The translations under genes and the position numbers were made by a program. From the NCBI GenBank assembly GCA_020425605.1, contig JAGQRH010000004.1:123251-187250 (forward strand): DNA of 64,000 nucleotides, written 5' to 3'. This document shows positions 45,193 through 55,918 of the stretch, in pieces (positions within the stretch are counted from its first letter, which is position 1; the number at the start of each line of letters is the position of its first letter). The stretch is from Planctomycetota bacterium. GTDB lineage: Bacteria; Planctomycetota; UBA8742; UBA2392. The notes beneath the pieces were generated by a model. The model did not search any database and was not told the origin of the DNA. It was given only the letters and a program-made list of their open reading frames with translations.

Positions 45193-45537
45193 TTCACCAC
45201 AAGTGCCTAGTTTTTCAAGATTTGCGCATCAAGTGCGCTGCGCCAAATAAACCCGGCCTTGACCGAATAGTGCAACCTTAGTGCCATCCGGGCGCTTGAT
45301 CCCGCCTGCCTTCTGCTTCAATTCAGCCGCGCTTGTATATCATGTTGTCAGTACAGCAGTTATGTTGATTTCTTCAGTCACGTCTGGTATTTGTGCGCCG
45401 TTTGGCAAGCGGCTAGCGCGGCCGAGCGCGTGACGACTTCGTAACAGTCAGTCACCGACGGGAAATTATGCAAACCCTGCGCCGAGCCTGACGTATATAG
45501 AAGTGACTTCTGCTTTCACTCACCCGAAGGGGTTGCA
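45193..45537. other. Intergenic promoter region between divergent genes
   Basis: A 345-bp gap between the vWA gene and the HEAT lipoprotein gene, with AT-rich patches. TATCAT at 45338-45343 and TATATA at 45494-45499 are possible -10 boxes for the plus-strand gene, but neither has a convincing -35. No small gene or RNA was recognised. Confidence 0.4.
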
Positions 45538-46938
45538 ATGCGCACCAAGCTGTTTGCAGTTCTGATCGTGCTGGCGGGTCTGGCCATGCTCGGTACCGGT
45601 TGTTCGAGCACGCCCAGTGAATCCGGCGATGGCGCGGCGGCTGACCGCGAGTACATCGACGACGATACCCTCGAGGCGTTTGATCGGGACTTCCGCTCGC
45701 TGTCGATGGCCATTGCGCGCGTGAATGAAGATGAAGAGCGCTCGATGCGGACCAAGATCAGCGAAAGCGCACGCCTGTACCAGAAGGCACTGATCTCCGC
45801 GTTATACGACGACAGCTCACAGGCACGCCGCACCCTGGCGGCCGTGATGCTGGGCTTCACGGGCGACGCATCGGTAGTCTCGCTGCTGGTTGACAAGGTC
45901 CAGGATGAAGACGAGCCGGAGAGCGTCCGGTTGAACGCGATCCTCGGCCTTGCAACACTCGGTGACAAGCTGCGCGATTACGAGAAGCACGGCGAGCTGA
46001 TGAAGACCTTCAGCGCGCAGATGCGCTCGAAGGAAGCAAGCTTCTCGATGCGCCGCGCGGCGATCATGGCCTACGCAGTAGCGTTTGACGGCGCGCAGAG
46101 TGACAGCATCCTGCCGCTGCGAGACAGCTTCCTGAGCGATGGCGATGTTCGCGTCCAGATCGCTGCCATCAACGCCATGGGCGACATCGGTGACACCAAC
46201 GCAGTGCCCGACCTTGCTGTGGTCGGCCTGGATCATCCGGATTCTGACATTCGCGCGGCTTCGGCCGTTGCGCTTGGCAAGATTGCAGACCCGACCCGCG
46301 TCCTGCCGGCGCTTGAAAACGCTTGCATGGATGAAAACGCGCTCGTCCGTCGCCAGTCAATTGACGCCATCAGCAAGCAGTACGGCAGCGACCCGGAACG
46401 CGTGTTCGCCGTGATCGTCACCGGCCTCAGCGATTTTGACGCACGAGTTCGCGAGGCCGCCGCCCTGGCGCTGGCCCGCATCGACGACGCACGCGCCATC
46501 GACTCACTGCTGCAGGCCACAGGCGATCGCACGGCCATGGTTCGCCAGGCGGCCGCGGAATCTCTGGGCAAGCTGATCACGGCCGACCGCGAAAAAGAAG
46601 CATTCCCGCTGGTAGATATGCTCGGCGACCAGAACCCTGGCGTAAAGGGAGCCGCACTTGCGAGCTTGACCGGAATCACCAAGAAGGACTTCGGCAGCGA
46701 GCAGCCACGCTGGGAAAAGTACTTCTATGAGAAGTACCCGGATCTCGACCCGGCCAACATGTACGCGGGCGGACCGAAGCCCCGTGTCAGCAGCGGCATC
46801 TCCAATAGCGGAAGCCGGCGCACTACGAGCAGCAGTTCTTCACGCACGCAGCCGCGCAACACCAGCAGCCGCACCAACTCCAGCCGGAATAACGGGCGCA
46901 ACAACACCCGCACCAACAATACCGGGCGTACGCGGTAA
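45538..46938 (+). CDS. HEAT-repeat lipoprotein
   Basis: A 466-residue lipoprotein (lipobox LGTGC, Cys22). About eight HEAT-type helix pairs fill residues 80-395 (for example RRTLAAVMLGFTGDASVVSLLV, RVQIAAINAMGDIGDTNAVPDL, REAAALALARIDDARAIDSLL). The C-terminal 65 residues are an unusual Ser/Arg/Asn/Thr-rich tail that is likely disordered. HEAT lipoproteins serve as docking scaffolds at the envelope. A hairpin follows, and nuoJ begins 172 bp later. Confidence 0.85.
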   Translation: MRTKLFAVLIVLAGLAMLGTGCSSTPSESGDGAAADREYIDDDTLEAFDRDFRSLSMAIARVNEDEERSMRTKISESARLYQKALISALYDDSSQARRTLAAVMLGFTGDASVVSLLVDKVQDEDEPESVRLNAILGLATLGDKLRDYEKHGELMKTFSAQMRSKEASFSMRRAAIMAYAVAFDGAQSDSILPLRDSFLSDGDVRVQIAAINAMGDIGDTNAVPDLAVVGLDHPDSDIRAASAVALGKIADPTRVLPALENACMDENALVRRQSIDAISKQYGSDPERVFAVIVTGLSDFDARVREAAALALARIDDARAIDSLLQATGDRTAMVRQAAAESLGKLITADREKEAFPLVDMLGDQNPGVKGAALASLTGITKKDFGSEQPRWEKYFYEKYPDLDPANMYAGGPKPRVSSGISNSGSRRTTSSSSSRTQPRNTSSRTNSSRNNGRNNTRTNNTGRTR

Positions 46939-46954
46939 CAGCTTCAGCACTCAG

Positions 46955-46983
46955 ACAGGCGACGGGCGATGCCCGTCGCCTGT
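46955..46983 (+). terminator. Hairpin terminator after the HEAT lipoprotein gene
   Basis: A perfect 13-bp stem (46955-46967 with 46971-46983) with a GAT loop begins 17 bp after the stop. The following CGCAATTTGG is only partly U-rich, so termination may be inefficient or factor-aided. Confidence 0.6.
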
Positions 46984-47110
46984 CGCAATTTGGGGCGTGA
47001 CATCCGGCGCGGAACCCGCTTGGCGTGGGGCGAATGCCGCGCTTGCCACACCCCGGGCGCGCTGCTAACGTGCCGCCCACACTCGGTTTCCGTGTGCCGT
47101 AAGGTCGTTG

Positions 47111-47836
47111 ATGATCGTCGTTTTTTGGGTCAGTTTCATCGTTGCACTCGTCGGCTCTGCTCTGCTGATTACGCAGAAGCACGCCGTCTATGCGCTGTTG
47201 GGCCTGTTGATCGCCTTCGGCGCCTCGGCTGGGGTCTTCCTTTCACTGGATGCACCGTTCATCGCCGTATCGCAGATCCTCATTTACGCCGGCGCGCTGG
47301 CCGTAATGTTCCTGTTCGTGCTGATGTTTACGGACACGCGTACCGATGAGGATACCGGACTGCCCGGCGCCGTTGGCTCACGTGCGGTGTTTGATCCGGC
47401 TACCGGCAGGCCAGCGAAGAAGAAGAAAAAGAAGAAGGCCGATGAAGAGGCGAAGCCCAGCCCGTTCTCCGGCCTGGTGATGCCGAAGCCGATGGCAGTT
47501 GCCGTGTCGCTTGCGCTGCTGGTCTGTTTCACGGCCGCGATCGTTACGCTGCCATCGGGCTTCAATCGCTTCGGGCCGCTGCCTTCAGCCTACGATGGCA
47601 TCAACTTCGAGGGCGTTGAGCGCAGCGCGGACCAGATCAAGTCCGACCCGAACCTGCTGCCGTTTGGCAGTACCGAGGCAGTCAGTCGCACGATTTTTGA
47701 AGGCTTCCCGCTGGCGTTTGAAGTCGTCAGTTTGCTGATTTTCGCCGCTGTGTTGGGCGCCGTCCTGCTTGCCCGTCGCCACCTTGTCGGAATCCCGGGT
47801 ACGCAGGACGTGGCCAAGGAGAGCGGCCATGCCTGA
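47111..47836 (+). CDS. nuoJ: NADH-quinone oxidoreductase subunit J
   Basis: A 241-residue membrane subunit of complex I. Five membrane helices include the conserved ISQILIYAGALAVMFLFVLM segment near the third helix. ATG 47111 follows a TAAGG site; a TTG just before is possible. Between helices three and four there is an insert with seven consecutive lysines (about residues 103-109) and a Glu/Lys-rich loop, longer than usual. NuoJ takes part in the proton path next to NuoK. Its stop overlaps the nuoK start region by 8 bp. Confidence 0.92.
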   Translation: MIVVFWVSFIVALVGSALLITQKHAVYALLGLLIAFGASAGVFLSLDAPFIAVSQILIYAGALAVMFLFVLMFTDTRTDEDTGLPGAVGSRAVFDPATGRPAKKKKKKKADEEAKPSPFSGLVMPKPMAVAVSLALLVCFTAAIVTLPSGFNRFGPLPSAYDGINFEGVERSADQIKSDPNLLPFGSTEAVSRTIFEGFPLAFEVVSLLIFAAVLGAVLLARRHLVGIPGTQDVAKESGHA

Positions 47837-48154
47837 GCCCAAGGTAGTTCTGTTCCTGGCGGCGTTCCTGTTCTGCTGCGGCGTGTACGGCGTGCTCTCG
47901 CGCCGCCACCTGATCATGATCCTGATGTCGCTTGAGTTGATGCTCAATGCCATCAACATCATGCTGGTTACCTTCTCGCGGCACTGGGCGGGCAAGAACC
48001 ACGACATGCTTGGCGCGCACGCGGGCCAGTTCTTTACGCTGATGGTGATGGCCGTGGCTGCAGCCGAAGTCGGCATCGGCCTGGCAATCATCGTGGCGCT
48101 GTATCGAAGAAAACACACGGCCGACGCTGACGCGGCCACGGACTTGAAGAACTA

Positions 48155-48155
<1 letters not shown>
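47829..48155 (+). CDS. nuoK: NADH-quinone oxidoreductase subunit K
   Basis: A 108-residue, three-helix complex I subunit. The conserved glutamate of the second helix lies in MSLELMLNAINIML, and a second Glu in AAAEVGIGLAI; both are needed for proton transfer in the family. ATG 47829 gives the usual length; an upstream in-frame start inside nuoJ would add a non-membrane extension. The stop TAA shares its last base with the nuoL ATG. Confidence 0.93.
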
Positions 48156-50193
<2,038 letters not shown>

Positions 50194-50197
<4 letters not shown>

Positions 50198-51066
50198 CGC
50201 AATACATACAACTGCATCGTCACCACGAACGCGTTGTGCAACGCGTGATACAGCATGCTTGGCCAGATAGATCGCGTATGCGCATACAACAGCGTCAGGA
50301 TCACCGACAGCAGCGTCAACGGCAGGATGCCCACAGTCCAGCCCCAGACCCCATGCGCCAGCACAAATGCGGCGATACTGAACATGAAGGCAATCCACAA
50401 TCCCGGATGCCGCCAGCCGGTGGCTGGACTGAGATGCGCCAGCAGGCGCCGTGTCCCGCCGAAAAGCACAACTCGAAACACAAACTCTTCCATCATGGGC
50501 GCGGCCACGACCGCCATCAGGTACCAGGCGAAAATTTGGACTGGGCTCCGTGCCTCGCGCAACTGCTCGACAACTTGCTGCTGTTCCACCGCCGCATTCA
50601 GCAGTTCATGCAGCTGTACCGAAGCGAACATCCCCGCCTGAAGCACCGGAAAGCCGGTGACCCAGATCAGCGGCACCCATATCAATTGGCGTGAACGTGC
50701 CAGGTGCCATTTGCCCCGCGGCTCGTCTCCCGGTCGCCAGGGGTTATTCGCGAGTGCAAACATGGCAAGCGCCGCAAACATGGTCTGAATCAGTGCACCG
50801 GTCAGCGGATTGCCTGACGGCATTGGCTGGTGCAACGCGATGATGAATACGGACGGAAGGATGAACGCAGCGATTCCTAGCGGAAAGCCAAGGATCGCTT
50901 CGCTGCGGCTCAGGCCCGAGTCCGCCGTTCCAAAGCGTCGTATCAGCTGCACCAGAATGAAAAGGCCCGCCAGCGCGGCAAGCAGGCTCAATCCGAATGC
51001 AAGCGCATGCGCGTCGATGTCGAGGCGCTCAGGCTCAAGCAATTGTTCCAGCCAGGTCGCGGCCAT
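50194..51066 (-). CDS. CPBP-family intramembrane metalloprotease
   Basis: A 290-residue membrane protein with eight or so helices and the ABI/CAAX-protease motifs: EEFVFR (about residues 193-198), the HGVWG region (about 238), and HALHNAF near the C-terminus. Members process prenylated or bacteriocin-related substrates or act in stress control; the target here is unknown. It is read against nuoL and precedes nothing on its own strand except a GC hairpin beyond purH. Confidence 0.85.
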
Positions 51067-51085
51067 CCGCTGAGGCTAGCCGATG

Positions 51086-51112
51086 CAGCCATGCGCTTCC
51101 AGCGCATGGCTG
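51086..51112 (-). terminator. Hairpin after purH
   Basis: A perfect 12-bp stem (51086-51097 with 51101-51112) with a three-base loop lies 5 bp past the purH stop. No U tract follows on the minus strand, so this is a probable but atypical terminator; it also precedes the CPBP gene start on the same strand. Confidence 0.5.
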
Positions 51113-51116
51113 TCAC

Positions 51117-52697
51117 CTAGTGTTTGAAGTGTCGCATGCCGGTGAAGACCATGCTGATGCCGTGGTCCTCGCACGCCTTGATTACGTCTGCGTCGCGGAC
51201 GCTGCCGCCGGGCTGGATGATCGCTGTGATGCCAGCCTTGGCAGCCTTCTCGATGCTGTCGGGGAACGGGAAGAACGCATCGCTTGCCAGCACGGAGCCC
51301 TTGGCCTTGTCGCCTGCGCGCAGCAGCGCGTGCTCGGTGGCGTCAACGCGGCTGGTTTGGCCGGCACCGTAGCCGATCAGCGCGTTGTGGTTCGTGATGC
51401 AGATAGCGTTGGACTTGTAGTGCTTGCAGAGGCCCCACGCGAAGAGCAGCTCACGCATGGTGCGGTCGTCGGGCACCTTGCTCGTGGCAACCTTGATTTC
51501 GCCGGGCTCAACGCGCCGTACGTCGGTCGTCTGGACGAGCATGCCCCCGTTGACGCTTCGAAACTCGATCGGCGGGTGGGCTGAGTGCGCCGGGGTGGCC
51601 TTCACCAGCCGGATCGATTTGCGCCACTTCTTCTTGCTCTTCTCAACCAGCGCCTCAACTGCGTCTTCGTCAAAGCCCGGGGCGACGACAGCTTCGATGA
51701 ACTTTTCGCCGGCAATCAGTTGCTCGGCCGTGGCGAGGTCAAAACCGCGATTGAGGCCAACGATCCCGCCAAAGGCGGAAAGCGGATCGCATGCATAGCT
51801 GCGGGCGAATGCCTCGCCAATGCTGCTGCCGGTAGCCGCACCGCACGGGTTGGTGTGCTTGATTACGATCGCATATGGCTGATCGCTTATCTCATTGGCC
51901 GCACGCATGGCAGCGTCGAGATCGAGCAAGTTGTTGTAGCTCAGTTCTTTCCCGCTGAGTTGCTCGAGCCCGCCAAGCCCTGCCCTGTGACGCCCGGTGC
52001 CATAGAACGTGGCTTCCTGGTGTGGGTTCTCACCGTAGCGCAGCTTGACGCCGTCTTTCAGCGCCAGAAGCTTGGAGGGCGGAGTTTGGTCTACGTCGTC
52101 CTCGAGATGTGCCAGGTATTCGGCGATGGCGTGGTCGTACCAGGCCGTCATGCGGAAGGCCTTGCGCGCAAGCTTGCGGCGCGTGCTCAGGCCGAGCTTG
52201 CCGTCCTGATTGTCCAACTCACCTCGCAGCAACTCGTAGTCCGCAGGGTCTGTGACAACCGCCACGGCATCCTGATTTTTGGCCGCGCTGCGAATCATGC
52301 TGGGGCCGCCGATGTCGATGTTCTCGATGGCGTCTTCGCGGCTCACGTTCGGCTTGGCCACGGTCGCTTCGAACGGGTACAGATTCACGATCACCATGTC
52401 GATCGGCGTGATGCCATGCTTCTCGGCCGTGGCCATGTGCTCTGGCAAGTCGCGGCGCGCCAGCAATCCGCCGTGTACCTTCGGATGAAGCGTCTTTACG
52501 CGCCCGTCCAGCATTTCAGGAAAGCCCGTGTATTCGCTGATGTCCTTGACGGTCAAGCCCGCATCGCGCAGGGCCTTGGCAGTCCCACCGGTGGAAATCA
52601 ACTCGACCCCCCACTGCGACAGCGCCTTGCAGAAGTCAACAATTCCAGCCTTGTCCGAAACCGATACCAGCGCGCGCTTCACCGCGATCAGATCCAT
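51117..52697 (-). CDS. purH: Bifunctional AICAR formyltransferase / IMP cyclohydrolase
   Basis: A 526-residue enzyme catalysing the last two steps of IMP synthesis. The N-terminal MGS-like cyclohydrolase domain shows ALVSVSDKAGIVDF, ISTGGTAKAL and LDGRVKTLHPKVHGG (about residues 10-80). The formyltransferase domain shows LRYGENPHQEA, KHTNPCGAA (about 285-293) and the ending FTGMRHFKH. A GGGAG site precedes ATG. Its position near hpt at 61 kb is coincidental, with an operon in between. No frame disruption is seen. Confidence 0.97.
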   Translation of the reverse strand: MDLIAVKRALVSVSDKAGIVDFCKALSQWGVELISTGGTAKALRDAGLTVKDISEYTGFPEMLDGRVKTLHPKVHGGLLARRDLPEHMATAEKHGITPIDMVIVNLYPFEATVAKPNVSREDAIENIDIGGPSMIRSAAKNQDAVAVVTDPADYELLRGELDNQDGKLGLSTRRKLARKAFRMTAWYDHAIAEYLAHLEDDVDQTPPSKLLALKDGVKLRYGENPHQEATFYGTGRHRAGLGGLEQLSGKELSYNNLLDLDAAMRAANEISDQPYAIVIKHTNPCGAATGSSIGEAFARSYACDPLSAFGGIVGLNRGFDLATAEQLIAGEKFIEAVVAPGFDEDAVEALVEKSKKKWRKSIRLVKATPAHSAHPPIEFRSVNGGMLVQTTDVRRVEPGEIKVATSKVPDDRTMRELLFAWGLCKHYKSNAICITNHNALIGYGAGQTSRVDATEHALLRAGDKAKGSVLASDAFFPFPDSIEKAAKAGITAIIQPGGSVRDADVIKACEDHGISMVFTGMRHFKH

Positions 52698-52781
52698 GGT
52701 CTGCTCCCGAATGCTTGTCCAGGGCGGTTTGTAGCAGTTGCCACGCGCGCCAACAGGTGTGGATAGTCTTTTGGTGGAGCG

Positions 52782-54155
52782 TCAGTTACGTTCAAACCAC
52801 TCCACAAACAGCTTGTCGAGCTGGGTGGAGTCCTGGTCAAACGCCGACCTCAGGGCAAGCTCTATGTCGTCGGCTGCCTTGAATGCCGCGCAGAAGTCGG
52901 GCAGTGCGGCTACGCGCTCAGAGCAGAGATAGCGCACGAAGAAGTGTGCAAGCATGGCCTGCTTTTCGTCCGGGTCGCGCGCGACGACCAGCTTAGCGAG
53001 CGCGGGTTGTTTCCCGTCTGCCAGAAGCATCCGGAATGTACGCTTCCAGCGCCCCGATTCGGTTGGGCCGCTGGCTTCGCCACTGAAATCGACCGCGTCG
53101 ACGCGACCAATGAGCCGGCGCGTGAGGTTGCTGGCGAAACCGATTTCGAACCAGGGATGCGTCGTGTCGCCGCAGCGGCGGCGTACCTCAAAGACAGCAA
53201 CGGCATAAACAACGCGCTCAAGCCCCAGCTTCTCATCTTTTGCATCCAGCAGGACTTCGACTTCCTTGTCGCCCAGTATCCAGCGGCTCTCCGTGATACC
53301 TGGTATTCCCGGTTGACGCGTCTCACAGTAGGCCCTGTGCTCCTGCTCGTCGGCCGACAGGACCACCCGGATTTCGTCGAGCGTTCCACCAAGCTGTGAG
53401 GCCGTCAGGCTGGATGCAGCATGCGCGTACTTGCCGGCTTGCTGCTGAAGACTCCCGCTGCCGATCACGGTGACGGGGCCATACTTAAGGCCGATCGGCG
53501 CCGCTGCCTTGAATACCTGCGCCGTCCAGCCGGGAAGCTCGTCCAGGCTTTCCGGCGCAGGAACACCTGTCAGCGCATCAGCCGTCTGTTCGCGTTCACG
53601 AGCTTCTCGCGGGCTGATCCACTCATCGAAGTCATCTTTGACCCACCCGGCACCCAACAGCGCGTCTTCGTTCAGCGCGTCGTACTTGACGGCCGTGTCG
53701 TATGCGACGCGAGCGTAGGTCTTGAGTTCCAGCTTCTCTGCGTAACGCCCCAGCTTCACGTACTCGACTGCCGCTTCCCGGCGCAGCTTGTCCCGCTCGG
53801 CGCTGTAGGCTTCGCGATCGTCGGCCGTGATACTGTCTGAGTCCGTAGCGGGCGGAGCGCGCTTTGGGTCCAGCACCCAGGTGGCTTTCCCGTCGACCTT
53901 CTTTTCCTTGTAGCCGAGTTCTTTCATCGCCTTCTCGTACTCGGGTACGAGCGCGAGGGCATGGTCGATCTGTTCTCGCCCGGCGGTATTCATGCCACGC
54001 TTGAAACACCAACGCGCCAGGCTTACATGGGCGTCCGCGACTGCCTCATTGGTCTTGGCTGCGCGCTCCGTGAACTTGGCAGAATCACCGTCATCGGCGA
54101 GGACCGATGCCGAGACAAACACGGACAGGATCAACATGAGTGCTACACGGGTCAT
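52782..54155 (-). CDS. Secreted TPR-like protein with gluzincin-like remnant
   Basis: A 457-residue protein with a signal peptide (ending VLAD). The first 150 residues have TPR-like helix pairs (LARWCFKRGMNTAGREQIDHALALVPEY). The C-terminal half resembles peptidase-MA-type proteins: HPWFEIGFASNL matches the WLNEGLAEYF block but the zinc-ligand Glu is Ile, and there is no HExxH upstream (FEVRR stands nearby). The LAHFFVRYLCSE and LFVEWFER blocks fit the same family. If correct it is an inactive form. It overlaps the cyclase gene by 4 bp. Confidence 0.6.
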   Translation of the reverse strand: MTRVALMLILSVFVSASVLADDGDSAKFTERAAKTNEAVADAHVSLARWCFKRGMNTAGREQIDHALALVPEYEKAMKELGYKEKKVDGKATWVLDPKRAPPATDSDSITADDREAYSAERDKLRREAAVEYVKLGRYAEKLELKTYARVAYDTAVKYDALNEDALLGAGWVKDDFDEWISPREAREREQTADALTGVPAPESLDELPGWTAQVFKAAAPIGLKYGPVTVIGSGSLQQQAGKYAHAASSLTASQLGGTLDEIRVVLSADEQEHRAYCETRQPGIPGITESRWILGDKEVEVLLDAKDEKLGLERVVYAVAVFEVRRRCGDTTHPWFEIGFASNLTRRLIGRVDAVDFSGEASGPTESGRWKRTFRMLLADGKQPALAKLVVARDPDEKQAMLAHFFVRYLCSERVAALPDFCAAFKAADDIELALRSAFDQDSTQLDKLFVEWFERN

Positions 54156-55918
54156 TTGACTTTGCCGCTCTTGCGCGACTTCTTCTTCGTACCCGGGGTC
54201 TTTACTCGAAAGCCGTCCTTGCTGGTTGGCTTGTTCTTCTGCTTCATTGTGGGGCGCTTCATGGTCGGACGCTTGGTCGCCTTCTTGCGCTCAGTGGCCT
54301 CCTCAACGTCTTCGACATCGTCGGCCCCCACTACCTGATTGCGCCCGCGATCTTTGGCGATGTAAAGCGCCGCGTCGGCACACATCACCAGTTCCTGCGG
54401 ATCGTCTGCGTGGCGCGGAAAGCTGGATACGCCGAAACTGGCCTTCACGCCAATCTTCTCGCCCTTCGGTCCGGTCACGACGATCTTCCGCTCAACACCG
54501 TTGCGCAATCGCTCGGCCAGGTCCATGGCGTGATCGTAGTCTGTTTGCGGCAGCAGCAGGGCGAACTCTTCACCGCCGTAGCGTGCCGGCAAGTCGGTCA
54601 CGCGCACCAGGGCCGACAGCAACAGCGCTGTCTGCTTCAGAACCATGTCGCCAGTCTGGTGGCCGTAAGTGTCGTTGAAACTCTTGAAGTGATCGATGTC
54701 GAGCATGATCAGGCTGCACGGGTTGTTGTAGCGCGCCGAGCGTTCCAGCTCAGTGCGCATGACTTCCTGGAAGTGCCCGTGGTTGTAGAGCCTTGTCAGG
54801 CTGTCGCGCTGCGCGCGGTCGAGCACGTTCTGAAAGATCAGCCCGTTGTTGATGGCGAGTGCAGCCTGGTTCGCGAACATCTCAAGCATCGTGAGGCGTT
54901 CCGGGCTGAATTCACGCTTGCGACTTGAAGCGTCGACCACAATCACGCCAATCGCCTCGCGATCGGCAAGCAGCGGCGCGGCCGCAAATTTTTTCAGCGG
55001 GAAGTGCTGGGAAATCTCCGGGTGAATCCGCAGCCGCGGCTCTTCCTTCATTGTGTCGTGCGTGACGGTTTCGCCGGTTCGAACCGCGTGGATCAGGATG
55101 CTGGACTCATCGTGCAGCGGCACGCGGACATTGCGCACAAGGCCAGTCAGTTCGCCCCAGCGCTTGGCCAGGACTGGCTGCGTGGCTTCCAGCGACTTCT
55201 GTAGCGGCGCATCGTGGCTGGTCAGTCCTCGCCAGATCGCCCAGGCATCACGCAGACCAAGGCTATCCACGCAGATCTGTCCAACCAGATTCTCGCGATC
55301 CTGATCGACCGTGAAAATCATCGCACGGTCGTACCCGCCGCCTTCGTCGCTGGTAAGCGCGCTGGCAATGATGAAGAGGGCCTTGTCCAGGTCCATCGTC
55401 TTGCGCAGCGCATTGCTGACCTGCTGCAGCGCAATCAGGTCTTCATTCTGGTGCGCCAGTCGCTGTTTGAGCACGGCACGCTCGGTGCCATCGAGCCCGA
55501 TCAAGCTGATCCCGGCCATCTTCGCGTCGTCGTCGAGCACCGGGTCCACGACAAAATCGAAGTAGAACACGCTGCCGGACTCAGGGTCTTCGACTCTGAC
55601 TTCCTTGACCTCGCTCGGAACGCCCAGCGCGATGGTGCGCTGGAAGACGTGATCGGCGTTGACTTCACTCATCAGCGGAAGCACTTCGTCGTACGCTCGC
55701 CCCAGCACTTCCGGAAACGGCTTCCTGAAAAGGCGCTCGGCTGCGCGGTTGTAGCGGACCACACGCATGTTGGTGTCAAGCACGACTGACACGATTGAAA
55801 CCTGATCAAAGATGCGCTTGGGCGGCGGTCCGCCCATGTCCACGGTACGTGTACGCCGTTCCAGCAACCGCTGAAGTGCGGTCTCGCGGGGCCTGACCCT
55901 GGTCTCGTCTTCCGTCAT
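54152..55918 (-). CDS. PAS-GAF-GGDEF diguanylate cyclase with lysine-rich tail
   Basis: A 588-residue protein. A PAS domain (about residues 40-150, VVRYNRAAERLFRKPFPEVLG) is followed by a GAF domain (about 180-350, AAPLLADREAIGVIVVD) and a GGDEF domain (about 360-530). GGEEF is intact, an inhibitory RxxD site (RVTD) lies five residues upstream, and DSLTRLYNHGHF and DIDHFKSFNDTYGH are canonical. It should be an active, product-inhibited c-di-GMP synthase. The last 60 residues are strongly basic (KKATKRPTMKRP). It lies between dsbD and the TPR gene with overlaps of 1 and 4 bp. Confidence 0.92.
   Translation of the reverse strand: MTEDETRVRPRETALQRLLERRTRTVDMGGPPPKRIFDQVSIVSVVLDTNMRVVRYNRAAERLFRKPFPEVLGRAYDEVLPLMSEVNADHVFQRTIALGVPSEVKEVRVEDPESGSVFYFDFVVDPVLDDDAKMAGISLIGLDGTERAVLKQRLAHQNEDLIALQQVSNALRKTMDLDKALFIIASALTSDEGGGYDRAMIFTVDQDRENLVGQICVDSLGLRDAWAIWRGLTSHDAPLQKSLEATQPVLAKRWGELTGLVRNVRVPLHDESSILIHAVRTGETVTHDTMKEEPRLRIHPEISQHFPLKKFAAAPLLADREAIGVIVVDASSRKREFSPERLTMLEMFANQAALAINNGLIFQNVLDRAQRDSLTRLYNHGHFQEVMRTELERSARYNNPCSLIMLDIDHFKSFNDTYGHQTGDMVLKQTALLLSALVRVTDLPARYGGEEFALLLPQTDYDHAMDLAERLRNGVERKIVVTGPKGEKIGVKASFGVSSFPRHADDPQELVMCADAALYIAKDRGRNQVVGADDVEDVEEATERKKATKRPTMKRPTMKQKNKPTSKDGFRVKTPGTKKKSRKSGKVK

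Noticed and set aside
47405..47445. Frameshift at the lysine run of nuoJ
   Set aside because: The AAG/AAA run keeps frame and the downstream helices are in the expected NuoJ frame, so it is a real lysine-rich loop.
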